A stretch of DNA of 64,000 bases from Taxillus chinensis (Eukaryota > Streptophyta > Magnoliopsida > Santalales > Loranthaceae), in NCBI GenBank assembly GCA_023512835.1, contig CM042086.1, forward strand, positions 14,458,309 to 14,522,308, given 5' to 3'. Shown here in pieces: positions 40,255 through 53,149 of the stretch (the stretch's first letter is position 1; every line of letters starts with the position of its first letter). The position numbers and the translations under genes are program-made. The notes under the pieces were generated by a model. That model worked only from the letters and a program-made list of their open reading frames with translations. It searched no databases and was not told the DNA's origin.

Positions 40255-40336
40255 CTGTTCGGGGTTCTTCTGCAGAATCGATGGGAAAAATCACAAATCT
40301 CAGGTCTAACATATTTCAATATTGGTTTTATTCAAT

Positions 40337-40375
<39 letters not shown>

Positions 40376-40656
40376 ACACACCTGGAATGCGAGTGGAGAT
40401 AATGCCCGGTGATGCGTTTTGTTTCTGCGAAATCTGAGGTATGGAGAAGGCGAACGAATAATCGATGTTAACAGAACAGAATCAATCAATCATTAAATCA
40501 ATCAATTTACACCGGAGAAGATGATGAAGATGGTGAAATACCAGAAACGATGGAGGATGATGATGAGGTGGGTATGAGTTGGGAAGTGCGAAGCGAAGAA
40601 GCGAACGGAGACGACGAATGGAATGTGGAGATGGATGGAGGGGGGTGGAGGAGGGG

Positions 40657-40663
40657 ATTTATA
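40657..40663 (-). promoter_or_regulatory. TATA box of the RFS6-like gene
   Basis: TATAAAT on minus sits in a C-rich setting about 400 bases upstream of the ATG. A start near 40630 would give a leader that includes a candidate donor CTG|GTATTT (at 40541) and an acceptor TTCTGCAG (ending 40270), so the leader intron would be about 270 bases and would contain a CA repeat (40344-40370). Confidence 0.55.
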
Positions 40664-41634
40664 GGCGGGAGGTGGAGGGATCGGAGATGCAGAGACGAAG
40701 GACTCGTGGTCACCATGGTGGTTTCGTAATTAAGATTGTTGGGGTGGACGTGCGTACGTAGTCTGCACTGAAGAAACTTGAGCATCGCAAACTCTTTTCC
40801 ATTAACACGCGGCGAGGTTCGGTTTGGTAAGCGGCCGATTTGACTGCCACGTCGACTCCACGCCTTGCTTAGTTTTTGCCTTTATCCAACCGTATAGAAA
40901 TATGTTCGCATTTCTTCCAACAAATTTTATTCGACCTTAAAAATGATTTTCTTGTCGTAAACTTGAAGGGAGTTTACGTTTAATATCAGTGTCCTCGATT
41001 GTTTTGCATGTGTTAGAGTATCTTAGTAACTCCCTCGATTGTTACGTTTAATATCATTCTACGAGGCGACGTTGGGGGTACGAGGAGGCGCGACACAAGA
41101 ATGAAAGAGAGACAGGAGCGGTTGGTGGAGGGCAGTGTAGAGAGAGAGAGAGACGCAAGGGTATTGGTTGGCGAGAGAGAGGGACGCAATTATATTTTTA
41201 ATTGTTAAGATAATTATGAGGTAAATAATGATGTGATATTTTAATTAAAAACTAAAATTTTAAGTAATTTTATTTTATATTATTGTTGAATTTATATTTA
41301 ATTAATGTTATAGTTAACTTATTAAGGTAAATAATAGTTAAATGTGATTGAGTTGTGCACACAAATCACCTTTACATCATGCAGAGCATGCACTATAGTA
41401 AACTTGAGTTAACCATGAAGTCTTTATAGTGTCATGTGGTTGAGTTGTGCAATCGGGAAATCATCATACAATGGACATTTTAAATAAGCGTATTATAAAT
41501 GAGGGGACACCGCATTAATCTTTATCATATGATGGAGGCATCCTATAGAGTTTTGAACCCAAAACCTCTCTCTTATTTATGAAGCTATTAGGCAATTAGG
41601 TTAACTCTATTTTTGTTATTTATGCGTATGTAAA

Positions 41635-41635
<1 letters not shown>

Positions 41636-41668
<33 letters not shown>
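41636..41668. repeat. (TA)n microsatellite
   Basis: About 32 bases of uninterrupted alternating AT in intergenic DNA. Confidence 0.95.
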
Positions 41669-41670
<2 letters not shown>

Positions 41671-42789
41671 ATTACAATGGGATATCACACCAGTAACCTT
41701 ATCATATAGTGGATTATTTCGGTAAAATTAAATTGTAACCTTATCACTTGTGGAGTATGCCACATTAACTAAATTATGTAAATTCATGATTTTAATGATT
41801 TATAAAACAGTGTACTCAAAATCATCAAATCATTAATCCATTAATTTAAAAAGAGAATGCTTACAAGACTTGCTAATTGAAGCATTATAAGAATTTTAAA
41901 AGTTTACTTTGACTATTGATGTGATTAGTTGATACTGATAATTACAAATTGTCATATCTAAAATGGTTAGGTGTGACAACAATTAAAGTATTATTGAACC
42001 ACAAATCTTGGTTAGACCAAAAGATTTAAAGAAACATGAAACCATAAATTGAAGATAATTAGTTTTTTCCCGTTTAAGAAAGCTATTTAAAATGGTGGCA
42101 TCCATTCACCAATTTAAATATCAGAACTCTTAACTATCTCGATTAAAAAAATATTAATAAATTTGATATTTTTCAAGCCTTCAAATTAGACGTTTTTTTG
42201 ATATATTTTTTCAATAATAATTCATTCGTTATTGGTATATATGAATAAGGAAGGGTAAGAAAGAGGTGTATTGAGATAAAAAGTTGTCAATGATCGAAAA
42301 CTGAATGAGAATGAGAAAAAAGAGGAAAAATACACAAATAATGATTTGCTTGATACATATGATTCAAAATGCAAATATGTTTTTAAAAATAAAATTTAAC
42401 AAATAGTGAGTATTTAGTATAAATATTTTTTAAATAGTGTCACTTTATTCAAATCATGTTTTAATAGTTTTATTTTTTTATTTGACGTATTGTTTTATTT
42501 ACAAAACAATAAAAAAGTATTCGGATCTATTGTATTATTTTTTTTATGAGATTTAATTTTAAGAAAACACACTAAAATTAAAAGTATCAAGTGCAAGCAT
42601 CAAACAATCACACTAAATGACTATAGAACACAATAAAAAGTATAAGACAAAAGGTACAATGAAATCCTATTAACATGAGAATTATAATAAATGAAAAATT
42701 TAATACTGAAAACTTAAGACGATTCAAGTGTAATATTAATAACAATAACATATACCTACATATCTTACGTTAGCATAAAAACATACACA

Positions 42790-42984
42790 AGTAATGCTAC
42801 ATAGAGAATGTGAGGTCAAATTTTTATCACGAGAACCTTTAATTTGAACCGTCAGATCAAGATGAAACGATACAATTTAGACTTTCATTTAACTATAGTT
42901 TTATTACAGTAAATTACTAAGTATATATATATATACCATTAAATAAAATAATTTGAAAAGTTAGTTATAACATCTAGCGTTACT
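42790..42984. repeat. Candidate MITE with imperfect terminal inverted repeats
   Basis: The left end AGTAATGCTACAT and the reverse complement of the right end (AGTAACGCTAGAT) agree at 11 of 13 positions. The 195-base length and AT-rich, non-coding interior suit a MITE. I could not settle the target-site duplication. Confidence 0.45.
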
Positions 42985-43522
42985 AAAATCATCATAAGAA
43001 GCTTTATCATCACAGTTATATATATATAATAGTGATATAAAGTGGACCGGTCCGGTCTGGTTTGTTGCGAAAAGGGCTTAAACGGGTCAGACCGTTTAAG
43101 CTTGCACTTTTAATGATCCGAAAAATATTTGGTCTGGTTCAATCCACGGACCGATTCATATTTATTTATTTATTTTAAATAAATATTATATATTATTTTA
43201 TTATTAAATATTTTTAAAATCTTATTTTGAAACTATATTTAAGAGTATATATTTTAAAAAATAATAAATTTAAGTTATAAATAATTTTTAAAAATATATT
43301 TTTTAAAAAATAATAATCCGTTTGTTTAAGTCCATGTACCAATAATTCTCCATGCAATCTCTCCCGTCACACAGATCGCGAACCGATCCACAAACCATTT
43401 TAAACAAAATAACATAGTATCAATGGGAAACAACACAAAAACATTAAAAGAAAAAAGAATTAAAACACAAATTCCTCTTCGTCCCCGCGTTACCACATAT
43501 TCTCTGCGCGTAAGGTGAGGCT

Positions 43523-43531
43523 TTAGGGTTT
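43523..43531 (+). promoter_or_regulatory. Telo-box-like motif in NOT10 leader
   Basis: TTAGGGTTT is the reverse of the plant telo-box AAACCCTAA. A second similar string, CTAGGGTTTT, is at 43634-43643. Telo-boxes are common near the starts of housekeeping and RNA/translation-related genes in plants. Function here is inferred. Confidence 0.4.
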
Positions 43532-43692
43532 CGGTTTCGGAGGTTCAGTGTATAGGAGGCGAGTGGATTGATTGGGCTTTGGGCAGTGACGTGCAGAGTG
43601 CTGCTGAGACTTTCGGCTGACATTTTGGTTGAGCTAGGGTTTTGCGATCGCTGCTGCTGCTTTGTTCTGGGCGCGGGTTGGTTTATCACTTC

Positions 43693-46600
43693 ATGGATTA
43701 TCGTGATTCGTCGTCTCCACTGCCCGATTCCGACGAGGATGGCGCTCTATCAGTCGCCGCAGCGCTCGCCAAGGACGCCGCTCTGCTATTCCAGTCGCGC
43801 AAGTTCGCTGACTGTGTTAACGTGCTGAATCAGCTCTCGAAGATGAAGGAAGATGACCCTAAGGTGGTGTTTGTTTTTGCTTTTTTTGTTTGTTTGTTGA
43901 AAAAATAATTTAGTTTAATTTATTATTTTCCATGTTTGAGGTTTCCTATTCCGAATGTCTGAAGATTGTGAAACTTTTGTTTATAATATTGATCATATAT
44001 TGAAATGTTCAGTTGTTTGTAGTTAAGTGTTGGATTACAGTTTCGTCGAGACACTAAGCAAATGCTGTTTCCTTGGTTCAATCTTTCAAATTAATCCCAT
44101 AGTTTTTGAGGACTCCATCTTTGGCAGATGAGGTGGATTCATAGTCGCTAGAGACACAATCTCTACTTCATTTGCAACCAAGGGTTGTCTGTGGCCTTTT
44201 TTTCCCGTTGTAGAGTGACTTAGGCTTGAAAAGTGGACATCTTATTATTATTATTGAATAATGTATGAGTTTTTGGGCTAGAGCTTGTTTAATTAGTTGG
44301 TTGCATTGGTTTTTTTTAAACTCTGAGAAGATGTAAGAATACCGAAGAGGATGTATCTGTATGGGTACAGGTATGTTGTATTGGATTAAGTTTGCATTGC
44401 TCAACTGTGTATTCAACTGTCATTGGTAGGATGGATGATAGGAAAGAAATATGGCGACATACATTGTTACTATAGTTCCTGCATTTCATGAAAGTTTGTA
44501 GTACGTGGACAGTTTTTAAAATTTAATGGCCAGTTGTATTTTTGGTGGAGTGATGACAATTGTAGCAGAATGACCTTCTGGCTTTAGAGCTACTGGAAAG
44601 CTGTAACTATGATCAAAAGAAGAGAAGATCTTCTGTCACCGTATATCTTCATTGAGGAATCAAAGAATAGACAAGATCTTCTCTATGATGTCATGAGAAG
44701 GAATGCAGCTGAAATTATTATTATTATTATTATTTTATAAGGGGGTGGGGGGGGGGTGACTGTTTTTGAGATATGATTATTGGATGTTGAAAGTGCTGCA
44801 TTTAGAACCTGGGACTGAAGAATTAGTGGTATATTGTTGATTAAACTCACTGAGTTGCACCAATAGTTATTGAATATCTTGGATTTTAGCCATTTACTGA
44901 ATGTAATTTTATTCCTTCATAGTTGTTTGAACTAAGCTACACCATCTTCATTGCTTCTTTGAATATATAACTTTTCAGTGGTATAGGAAATCTTCTTTCA
45001 TGTTTTCCTGAAACTATTGGACTATGGGAAGACTTTCAACTTTTCTTATTTTTCTTATGTTGCTTAGTAATTTATTTATTTAGAAAAAACAATGGATGTA
45101 TTTTCCAGGTACGACATAATATTGCAATTGCCGAGTATTGTAGAGATGGTTCAGATCTAAAAACATTGCTGGAAGTGCTTAACAATGTCAAGGTATGCCT
45201 GTTTAGTGTATCAGATTTCTCTTTCTTTATTTTTTTATTATGTAATTGTACTTGTTTTTGGGGATTTTGGGATCCTTGTTTGCATTTTGGTCTTTTAGTG
45301 TTGTAAGCTGGTAATTTAAAACTAGCCCTAGGCTGTCTAAATTGACCATAATAACTGTGGCCTTATTTGTCCAATTTTGGTAAACATGGTCTAAACTTAT
45401 CTATGATTGATTGTAACAACTCGCTCCTTTAACAGGGAACAGAGAAACATCCAAACAATGCACCCACAAGCGCAGACACAAGTGAGTAAAAATTGCCTTA
45501 ATAGTCAATATAAAATAGCGTTTAAGATCCATACACTAATTCCAAAATAACAAATTTGGTAAGATAAGAAGTTTACTAATGTAAATAAAATTATAAGTAC
45601 TAATATTGCCCATTGACCTAAGCTATTTTCCATTATCATTTTTGTGTAATTGGTTGCATCAATCTTCTCATTTCAGATAAGACTGAAGTGATAACACAAT
45701 ATTATAGGACCTTCTTTTGTCCTAACTCCTAACACACGACCATGGTTGTCAAACTTACCCAGTTCGGACAAGTTGGATCCTGCTTTGAGTTGGTCTGGCA
45801 AAAAAATGAGGTAAGTCAGTCCCCCAACTCAGATGAGTTGATTGGTGACTCAGAGAGTCAAAATAGGTTGACGCTAATTAGGGTTAGTGAATCAAGCATA
45901 TACTGATATACCAGTATTTCCAGAGGGGGCAAAGGCAAACCCAAAATAAAAGCAGAAATCAAAATCAGTGAAAAAGGAAAGAAGGCTTAACTCAAGCGCC
46001 TTTATGTGCTGCTGCCAGTTCACTGGAAGTACAACACACTGCCATTGGAAGTAGAACACAATACTAATTTTGTGAGTCAAAAATGCTGCTCAGTGCTGAA
46101 GACAACACTAGATCTAATTCTTCCCAGCGGTTAGGGTTTTGGTCCTTTTTAATTTCTTTATTATTAATATTGATTTTATTATACACGTCACTTGATTTAT
46201 CAAATACCATATTGCATGCCAACCAGATGGCAGCTTTCATTTTATTTCATTAATTCACACGTGAAAAAAGAATGTCTGGTTATTAAAGACCAAAGGCTAA
46301 AATTTTGGATCTTATTATCATATTTCAAAGGACATTAAAAATGACTTAAAATAAAAAATATTGTTCTAGTTGTCGCCTGAAATAGGTGCACACCTTGGTG
46401 TGTGCCCGAATGCTCTCGGTGTCTTGAGCACACACTGTTCATTGATCAAGCAAGGCACACGAGTGCCTTGTCCACTATCGACTACGATCACCTAGGCGAT
46501 GTTTTGAAAACCATGCTCTATGGCTGGTCAATGCTATGCCTAGCACATCTCCTTCACATCTTTTCTATTACCATCGTATCCTTCCTTTCTTTTTCCTTGT

Positions 46601-49600
46601 CTATCTATTAAAATTCAGCCTTGTTTACCTCTTATTTATTTAAGTCCTAATTTCTTGTTTATTTTAAATATAAAATTTGTTATGTAATATTTTTGTTCAT
46701 CTTAACTCTTACCTCTAAATACGACATTAATTGTTAAATATACTAGATTTAAATATTTCAACACTTGAATTTTCTTTCCATTCATTAGTATTTATCACTT
46801 TATTAACATTATTATAATATTTTTATTACTTTAATAATTAATAAACCTTACTTTTTAATTGGTTATAATTTGTCATAATAGATGAGTTGGTTTAAAATTA
46901 ATAATACGTTTGTTTTCATCAATTGTGTTTTGATATCATTTGTTATTTTATTCAACGGGATTTTTTGTTAAAAAAATTTAAAATAATGGTATATATATTT
47001 TTATAATTAGCGTACTTGGATTGGCTCTTCAATTCTACTTTACAATTAACAAATTTAATATTGTTACACTCGTTTTTCGTAATTAGTATACTTGGATTGG
47101 TTCTTTGTTTTGTAATGATATTTATTCTACTGAATTTTGAAGTTACTTTCATTTATAATATGCTTTGGATGTTTTGTTGTCACTTTATTGATGCTTTATC
47201 CCTAAGGTTTCTAATCGTACTCTGATTGCTTTGGTTTGCTTTACCACTTTGACTACCGTGGAAACCATTGCCAATATTAATGTTTATGTTGGGGTTCTCC
47301 ATAATATGACTTCACGATTTTCATTGGGACAACATAGCTAGCTGAGAGGGACATCAGATATGATGGGGACATTTTGGAGGGTATCGAAATTGAAGGGGAA
47401 CGGTAGGATGATTTACAGCCTTTCAGTCAGTTCTAGGTTTCATTCATTCCAAGTTTCGTCCTATTTTCTTACATTAATCCTCAGAAAACAACCATAATCA
47501 TTACAGATTACCATGCTTAACATATTACTTTAGAATTTTTAAATTTAAAAGTAGGAAAATACAATAAGCGAAAATTGAAATATGCCCATTATAAGTAAGT
47601 TCGTTATCTTCTATTTCTAGCAAGTCTGAACTTTTTTTATGTCCAGGTTAAATAGTCCAACCCATGCTTAGTTTGGTCCTAATTTTTGTGAGCCTAGATC
47701 CATCCTAAAAACTGTTTTGGAGCTATCATGTCACGCTTTCTTCTTGTTGTGTCCATTGATGTTTTTCATTGCTTGGTTTTTTGATGACCCATGATACCAT
47801 TTGAAGTGTAAAACTTGTGACAATTTATTTACATGTGTTGTAAAGGAGAGAATCAATAGTGTTTCAATGATTGGATCAACAGTTGCCTAATTTTGTTTTG
47901 TATGAGAGTTTAGTTTTAGATGGAGTGTCAATTAGTGCTGTGTTCTTGAGTACAGTGTAATATTTTCAGGGAGAGTAAATTCTACTGTGGTATGGAATAT
48001 CATTAGCTTTCTAGATGTTTATTTTTAAAATTCAACTATTACATGCACTACTAAACAATTGCGGGTGAAAAAAAGAAAGATATAAACCTTACTGGTTACC
48101 AGTCCCTTAAAAAATAGTCATGTGTTTCTGTACCTACTCATGTTGTTGCGCTTTTTGCCTTATTTTTTTTGAATGTTGTTATTGGTGGTTTAGAATAAAG
48201 ACGAAGAGCTTGCTCATGCTGCTGGTGAACAGGCGGAGTCTGTTAGAAATCCTGGAATTCAGATTATTTCAGGATCAAAAGGAAATAATACTTCGACACA
48301 GCAAATTTCAGCTGTGAACAGTGCCAGTATTGTCTTAGCTGATGAATTTGACACATCTGTTGCTGGACTAAACATAGTACGCTCATCTAATTCATTTTAT
48401 TATACTGCAATTGCTGTTATTGTGTTTCAAGGCTATCTTGTTTGACAAGAATTGACAGTGTTACTTTTAAATTGGCCTTTTACAGGCAACTATCTGGTTC
48501 CATCTCCATGAGTATGCCAAAGCAATGTCAATTTTAGAGCCATTATATCACAATATAGAACCCATAGATGAGGTATAAATGTATAATAATTATCAATTGA
48601 ATATACTTTTCTCTCAATAGCTGTAATGATTTGTTCACTAGCTTTTAATTTGTTTGTAGACAACAGCTCTTCATATATGCCTTTTGTTGCTGGATGTTGC
48701 TCTAGCTTCACGTGATGTATCAAGAGCTGCAGTAAGTTGAGATTTTAATGGTGACTACTTGATTTCTTCGCATGGTGCTATAATATGTAGGACTCTCCCT
48801 CCTTACAAGTTACAGTGTTGATGCTTGTTTGATAAGTGTTCCTCTTGTTGGTTCATATTATACCTATTGGAATGCAAATACATTAAATGCACATTACATA
48901 GCCAATAATAATTATATGGTCAGTCTGCAGTTGTGCTTTTGTTTTGTTTCAAAGCTGCACTTCTTTGGTGAACTGATGCAGATCCATTTTTCTTTTTAAT
49001 TATTTTTAGTGGTTTGTGCTTGGCCCATAAATAGGTGTGAGTGTGCTCAGATTTTCCAGCAGAGCTTGTATGTTGCCTCTTATGCGGGTTTACTCATGTT
49101 AAAAAAGAGGTGGAAGGAAACTATTGAGATTATAGTAAGACTTTTTTTGCGATGCATGTATCTCTAAAGTGAATTTGGGTATCTACTTGGTATATGCTTT
49201 CTTTTCCGAGATTTCTCATGATTATTTGCTTGACACAAAACCTCAAAATTGTTTAAAATATTAGGGTGCACTAGAGATCATGCTTTAGAAGTTTCTATAT
49301 GTAATGCTTCACCCTCGTACGTCATCCATAGAAGGATACATAAATCACAAATTACTTATTTGACTCAAGGGCCTGCTCCAAGTTATTAGTAGTTGACCAC
49401 CTATGGCGGTAGGGGTGAACTAAGTTGAATCATATGATTTTTACAACCATGGTTACAACTCAAATTTTTGGTGCTCAATTGCTATACAGTAATGAATTTG
49501 ATGGGAATGAAATCATTAATGAAATGAGATTACCATGAAAATGAAAATGAAATTTTAACATGTTTATATGTTTGGTATGAAAAGGAATGGAATAATTATT

Positions 49601-52600
49601 TATTTGAAATTACTAAAATACCCTACTCATTTAATGATTTAAAAAAAAAATTAAAAGATACCCTACATATTCTCCTCCTACGTTTCCTCCTAGATCAGAT
49701 CTGGATCTGGTCAAATGCCTTCAATCCTCCACAACTCAATGGCGATGGCAAAGTGTTCCAGTAGCAATGTCTTTGTGCTCCGGTGGTGATGGCAATGGCC
49801 TTGTGGTCAATGTTGACTGCAACGGCGATCATGTTGATCCAGCAGCACCAGCGTGGTGGGAGCAGCGACAGATGCGACTTCCACTTTCATCTTTAGCTGA
49901 CCCGTGCGGTGGCAGAAATAATGGCGGCGGCTCACCTCTAGTAGCTCTCTCCTTTTGAAGATGCCAGTGTTGTGGATGAGTAATGATTGAAGCTGAAGGC
50001 AACGTTGACATTTGAGTTAAACCCTGGTTCGGGGAATCAAAAATGGGTTTTTGTGGGATTCTCATTCCCATAGAATTGTCTTTACAAAATATGTTGTAGT
50101 TATCTTGGGTTTAACCCTTTGTTATTGGAGATCGGAATTCTTCATTCGATTCCTTTCCATTGCCCCCACAAACATGTTCAGTATATACACTATCACGATC
50201 ATAGAGCTTCTGAGTGAAATGGTAACTTCACATAATATTCACATAAACAGAAACCATCAATGATCAATTAAACAGATGTTTCATTGTCTCAGTTGCCACT
50301 GGAGGAACCGCTGAAGAGTGTGTGTAGTTGGTGACTATTAATGACCCTAAATGTGGCCACATTGAAGAATCATCTTACATAGGGACTGGAATGGTATATC
50401 TCCATTTTGTCCTGGTTGCATTTAGAGATTATTTTTAGAGTAAATGCTTCTTTTATGCTTTCTACTTTTTTTTTGTTCTTATTTTGGAAAGGGCGCGTCA
50501 GGGCAACAAGTTGATAGATTTCTTGGCACTTGCTAAGAAAATCAAAGCCCTGTTGTAATCTTTGTTATTTCCTGATCTTCAATATAATGATATGTATAAA
50601 ATTATGAAAACAAATCCTCTGCAAAGAAGGTAGGGGGAGGGAGGAATGGAGGTTTGAACCCAGCAAGCATAATTAGTTGTTGTTTTGTTTTATGTTCCAC
50701 TGTTTAAATTAGAGATGCCTTTTTAAGGGAGAAACTATATGCTCTTGGTTTTAATTCTTTTACTAGCTTCTAATGGTTTTATCTTAATCTTTTACAGTAA
50801 TGAGATAGCAAGGGTGAAACTTAGAATGCCTGAATCCGAACATTGACTGCTTTGTACTGATTATTATGCCCCATTATGGGAGAGCTTATACTGTATTATC
50901 AAAAAATAACATAAATAGTTTGTTGCAAACATTTAATAAGAATAAGAGAGGTTTAGGTTATACAAGGGGGGAGGGGTATGAGCCAAGTTGATTAAAAAAG
51001 AAAAACCTGTTTATAAACAGTTTAATTTCGTTTCTAAAGAAGCTCCCCAAACTGGGCATGCTTCTTATTCAAAATGATGTCTTTCGATTTATTTCCACTC
51101 TCACATTCATACTGAAATTGGGTGTTTTGGCTTGCTGCGCTTAAATGTTTCTTTACAAATTTAATGTTAACAAGGAAGTGAAAAATGCGCATTCTTTTCT
51201 ATTTTGTAATTTAATATTCTGGTACTTGAGTACTGAAGCGGTTCCCATTATGTTTCCTTGTGGACAGGATGTGATTAACTATCTTGAAAAAGCATTTGGA
51301 GTTGTTATTCAGGCTGACTATGGAAGTGCAGTACAACAACAATCTTCAAACCTAGTTAGCAAGTCAGCCTCTGTTCCAAATAGTACCGCTGATACCTCTA
51401 ATCTGGATTCAGTTGGTAATGTAAATTCTTCCGAAAACTCACTGTCAAGAACTTTATCAGACGAGGCACTCGAGTATGATACACTATTATCATCCCTGAA
51501 CTTGACCAGAGCTCCAGGGGTTCCCTCGTCAAATGATCTTTCAAGGGCCTCTACTGATCGGTCTGATCTGAAACTTAAGCTGCAACTTTACAAGGTCCGG
51601 CTTCTGGTCCTCACAAGAAACATAAAAGCAGCGAAGCGTGAAATGAAAATTGCAATGAATATTGCAAGGGGAGGAGATTCTTCCATGGCCCTCCTCTTGA
51701 AGTCCCAGCTTGAGTATGCTCGTGGAAACTACCGAAAAGCCATCAAGCTTCTGATGGCATCTAGTAATCGGATGGAAACTGGGACCTCTAGTATATTTAA
51801 TAACAATCTTGGGTGCATCCATTATCAACTTGGAAAACCTCATACGTCAACTGTGTTCTTTTCCAGAGCACTGAATAACAATTTATCTCTACGAAAGGAC
51901 AAGACTTCGAAGCTCCTAAGCTTCTCACAGGATAAGTCTCTCCATATCATATACAACTGCGGTATCCAGTACTTGGCTTGTGGAAAGCCTATGCTTGCTG
52001 CTAACTGTTTCCAGAAGGCAAGTTTGGTGTTCTACAACAGGCCTCTCTTGTGGCTTCGAATTGCTGAATGCTGTCTCATGGCCAATGAGAAGGGGTTCCT
52101 GAGATCCAATGAGGCTGACAAGCCCCAAGTTAAAGCCCATGTTATTGGCAAGGGAAAATGGCGACATCTTACTATAGACAACAGGAATCTGAAAAGTGGG
52201 TGTGTGGATTCTGTTAAAAGTGATAATTGGTTTCCAGGCAGTGGACAACCTCAACTGTCAATGCAGTTGGCCCGGCAGTGCCTTGTGAATGCCCTTCACT
52301 TGTTGCATTGTTCAGAGTCAACTAATTTGAAGTCCAGTGTGATTTCCAGCTTTAACATGGAGAAAAATGAGACACTATCCAGTTTTGACTCAAATACATC
52401 CAGTGTGACAGGAGCCTCAAGTCAATTCAATGCAAATGGTGACGCAAAAGATCAGAAGGTAGTATTGAATTTATACAATACCTTACAGAACTCAGTTTCA
52501 GAATATGAAGATATCTGCAGGATAGAGAACCATCTGATCAAGCAAGCAGTCCTTGCTAACCTGGCATTTGTCGAGTTGGAACTTAAAAACCCTTTGAAGG

Positions 52601-53145
52601 CCCTGTCCACTGCAAGGAGTCTTTTAAAGCTCCAGGTTTCAGATGGTTCCAAAATCTTCCTCTTTCTATCCCACGTGTACACTGCTGAGGCGCTATGCCT
52701 GCTGAACCGGTTAAGTGAAGCTGCCCAGCATTTATTTATTTATTTGTCTGGGGGTGACACCGTGGAGTTGCCATTCAGCCAACAAGATCGTGAGGAATGT
52801 CGAACAGTGAAAGTTGCGGATTTGGAGGAGCTGAACGGTGGTTTGGCAAGTGGAAAGAGTGGCCCCCTTGAGGAATCACTGGGTATCGATTTTCTCAGTC
52901 CAGAAGAAGCTCGTGGGACACTTTGTATAAATTTTGCTGCCTTTTTTGCATTGGAACAAAACTTTGAGCCTGCGCACCACTTTGCCAAGCAAGCATTATC
53001 TGTAATACCAAAATCTCCAAAAGCCATTATCACCGCAGTCTATGTGGATCTCATGCTTGGGAAGACACAGGAAGCTCTTGACAAGTTGAAACATTGTAGT
53101 CAGATTGCATTTCTCCCTGCGAATTTCACATTGAATGGCTCTTGA
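43693..53145 (+). CDS. CCR4-NOT transcription complex subunit 10 (NOT10/CNOT10)
   Basis: Six exons: 43693-43863, 45109-45192, 48194-48376, 48486-48572, 48660-48731 and 51268-53145. Every junction is phase 0 with GT/AG borders. The product is 824 residues, usual for plant NOT10. The start MDYRDSSSPLPDSDEDG is the first ATG in frame. Helical TPR-like repeats fill the protein: LSVAAALAKDAALLFQSRKF, WFHLHEYAKAMSILEPLY and NNNLGCIHYQLGKPHTS are clear blocks, and VYVDLMLGKTQEALDKLKHC closes it. A low-complexity Ser/Asn-rich linker lies at about 215-260. NOT10 pairs with NOT11 as a module of the CCR4-NOT deadenylase, which shortens mRNA poly(A) tails. Introns 2 (3.0 kb) and 5 (2.5 kb) are large and carry transposon-like insertions. 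The leader has telo-box motifs. Confidence 0.95.
45436..45481 (+). other. Exon-like segment in NOT10 intron 2 (possible poison exon)
   Basis: A 46-base segment sits between a TCCTTTAACAG acceptor and a GTGAGT donor. The normal frame joins exon 2 directly to 48194, which restores the family sequence (NNVK then NKDEEL). If this segment were included it would shift phase, and the next exon would begin with an immediate TAA. It is either chance or a regulated non-productive exon. Confidence 0.3.
45741..46515. mobile_element. Non-autonomous hAT-like insertion in NOT10 intron 2
   Basis: The left end CATGGTTGTCAAAC and the right end (reverse complement CATGGTTTTCAAAAC) form inverted repeats of about 14 bases with one or two differences. 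The CATGGTTTTCAAA type of end is typical of plant hAT-related elements. The 775-base interior has no transposase. I could not identify a clean 8-base target-site duplication. Confidence 0.5.
49490..50185. mobile_element. Transposon-like insertion in NOT10 intron 5
   Basis: GATGGGAATGAAATC (49500-49514) mirrors GGGATTCTCATTCCCAT (50055-50071) with small differences. Further motifs (ACATGTTTATATG and AAAAGGAATGGAAT on the left, CCTTTCCATT and ACAAACATGTTC on the right) also occur in inverted order. The interior, 49690-49960, is GC-richer and non-coding. It is a probable non-autonomous DNA element. Its exact ends are uncertain. Confidence 0.45.
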
Positions 53146-53149
53146 TATG

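Larger units (their letters stand above)
40800..43400. other. Intergenic region with microsatellite and MITE-like sequence
   Basis: The region lies between the divergent promoters of the RFS6-like gene (-) and the NOT10 gene (+). No gene was found. It holds a (TA)n run at 41636-41668, a MITE-like element at 42790-42984, and a GC-rich motif block at 43045-43160 (GGACCGGTCCGGTCTGG, GGGTCAGACCGTTTAAG) of the kind seen in plant repeat elements. Confidence 0.5.
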
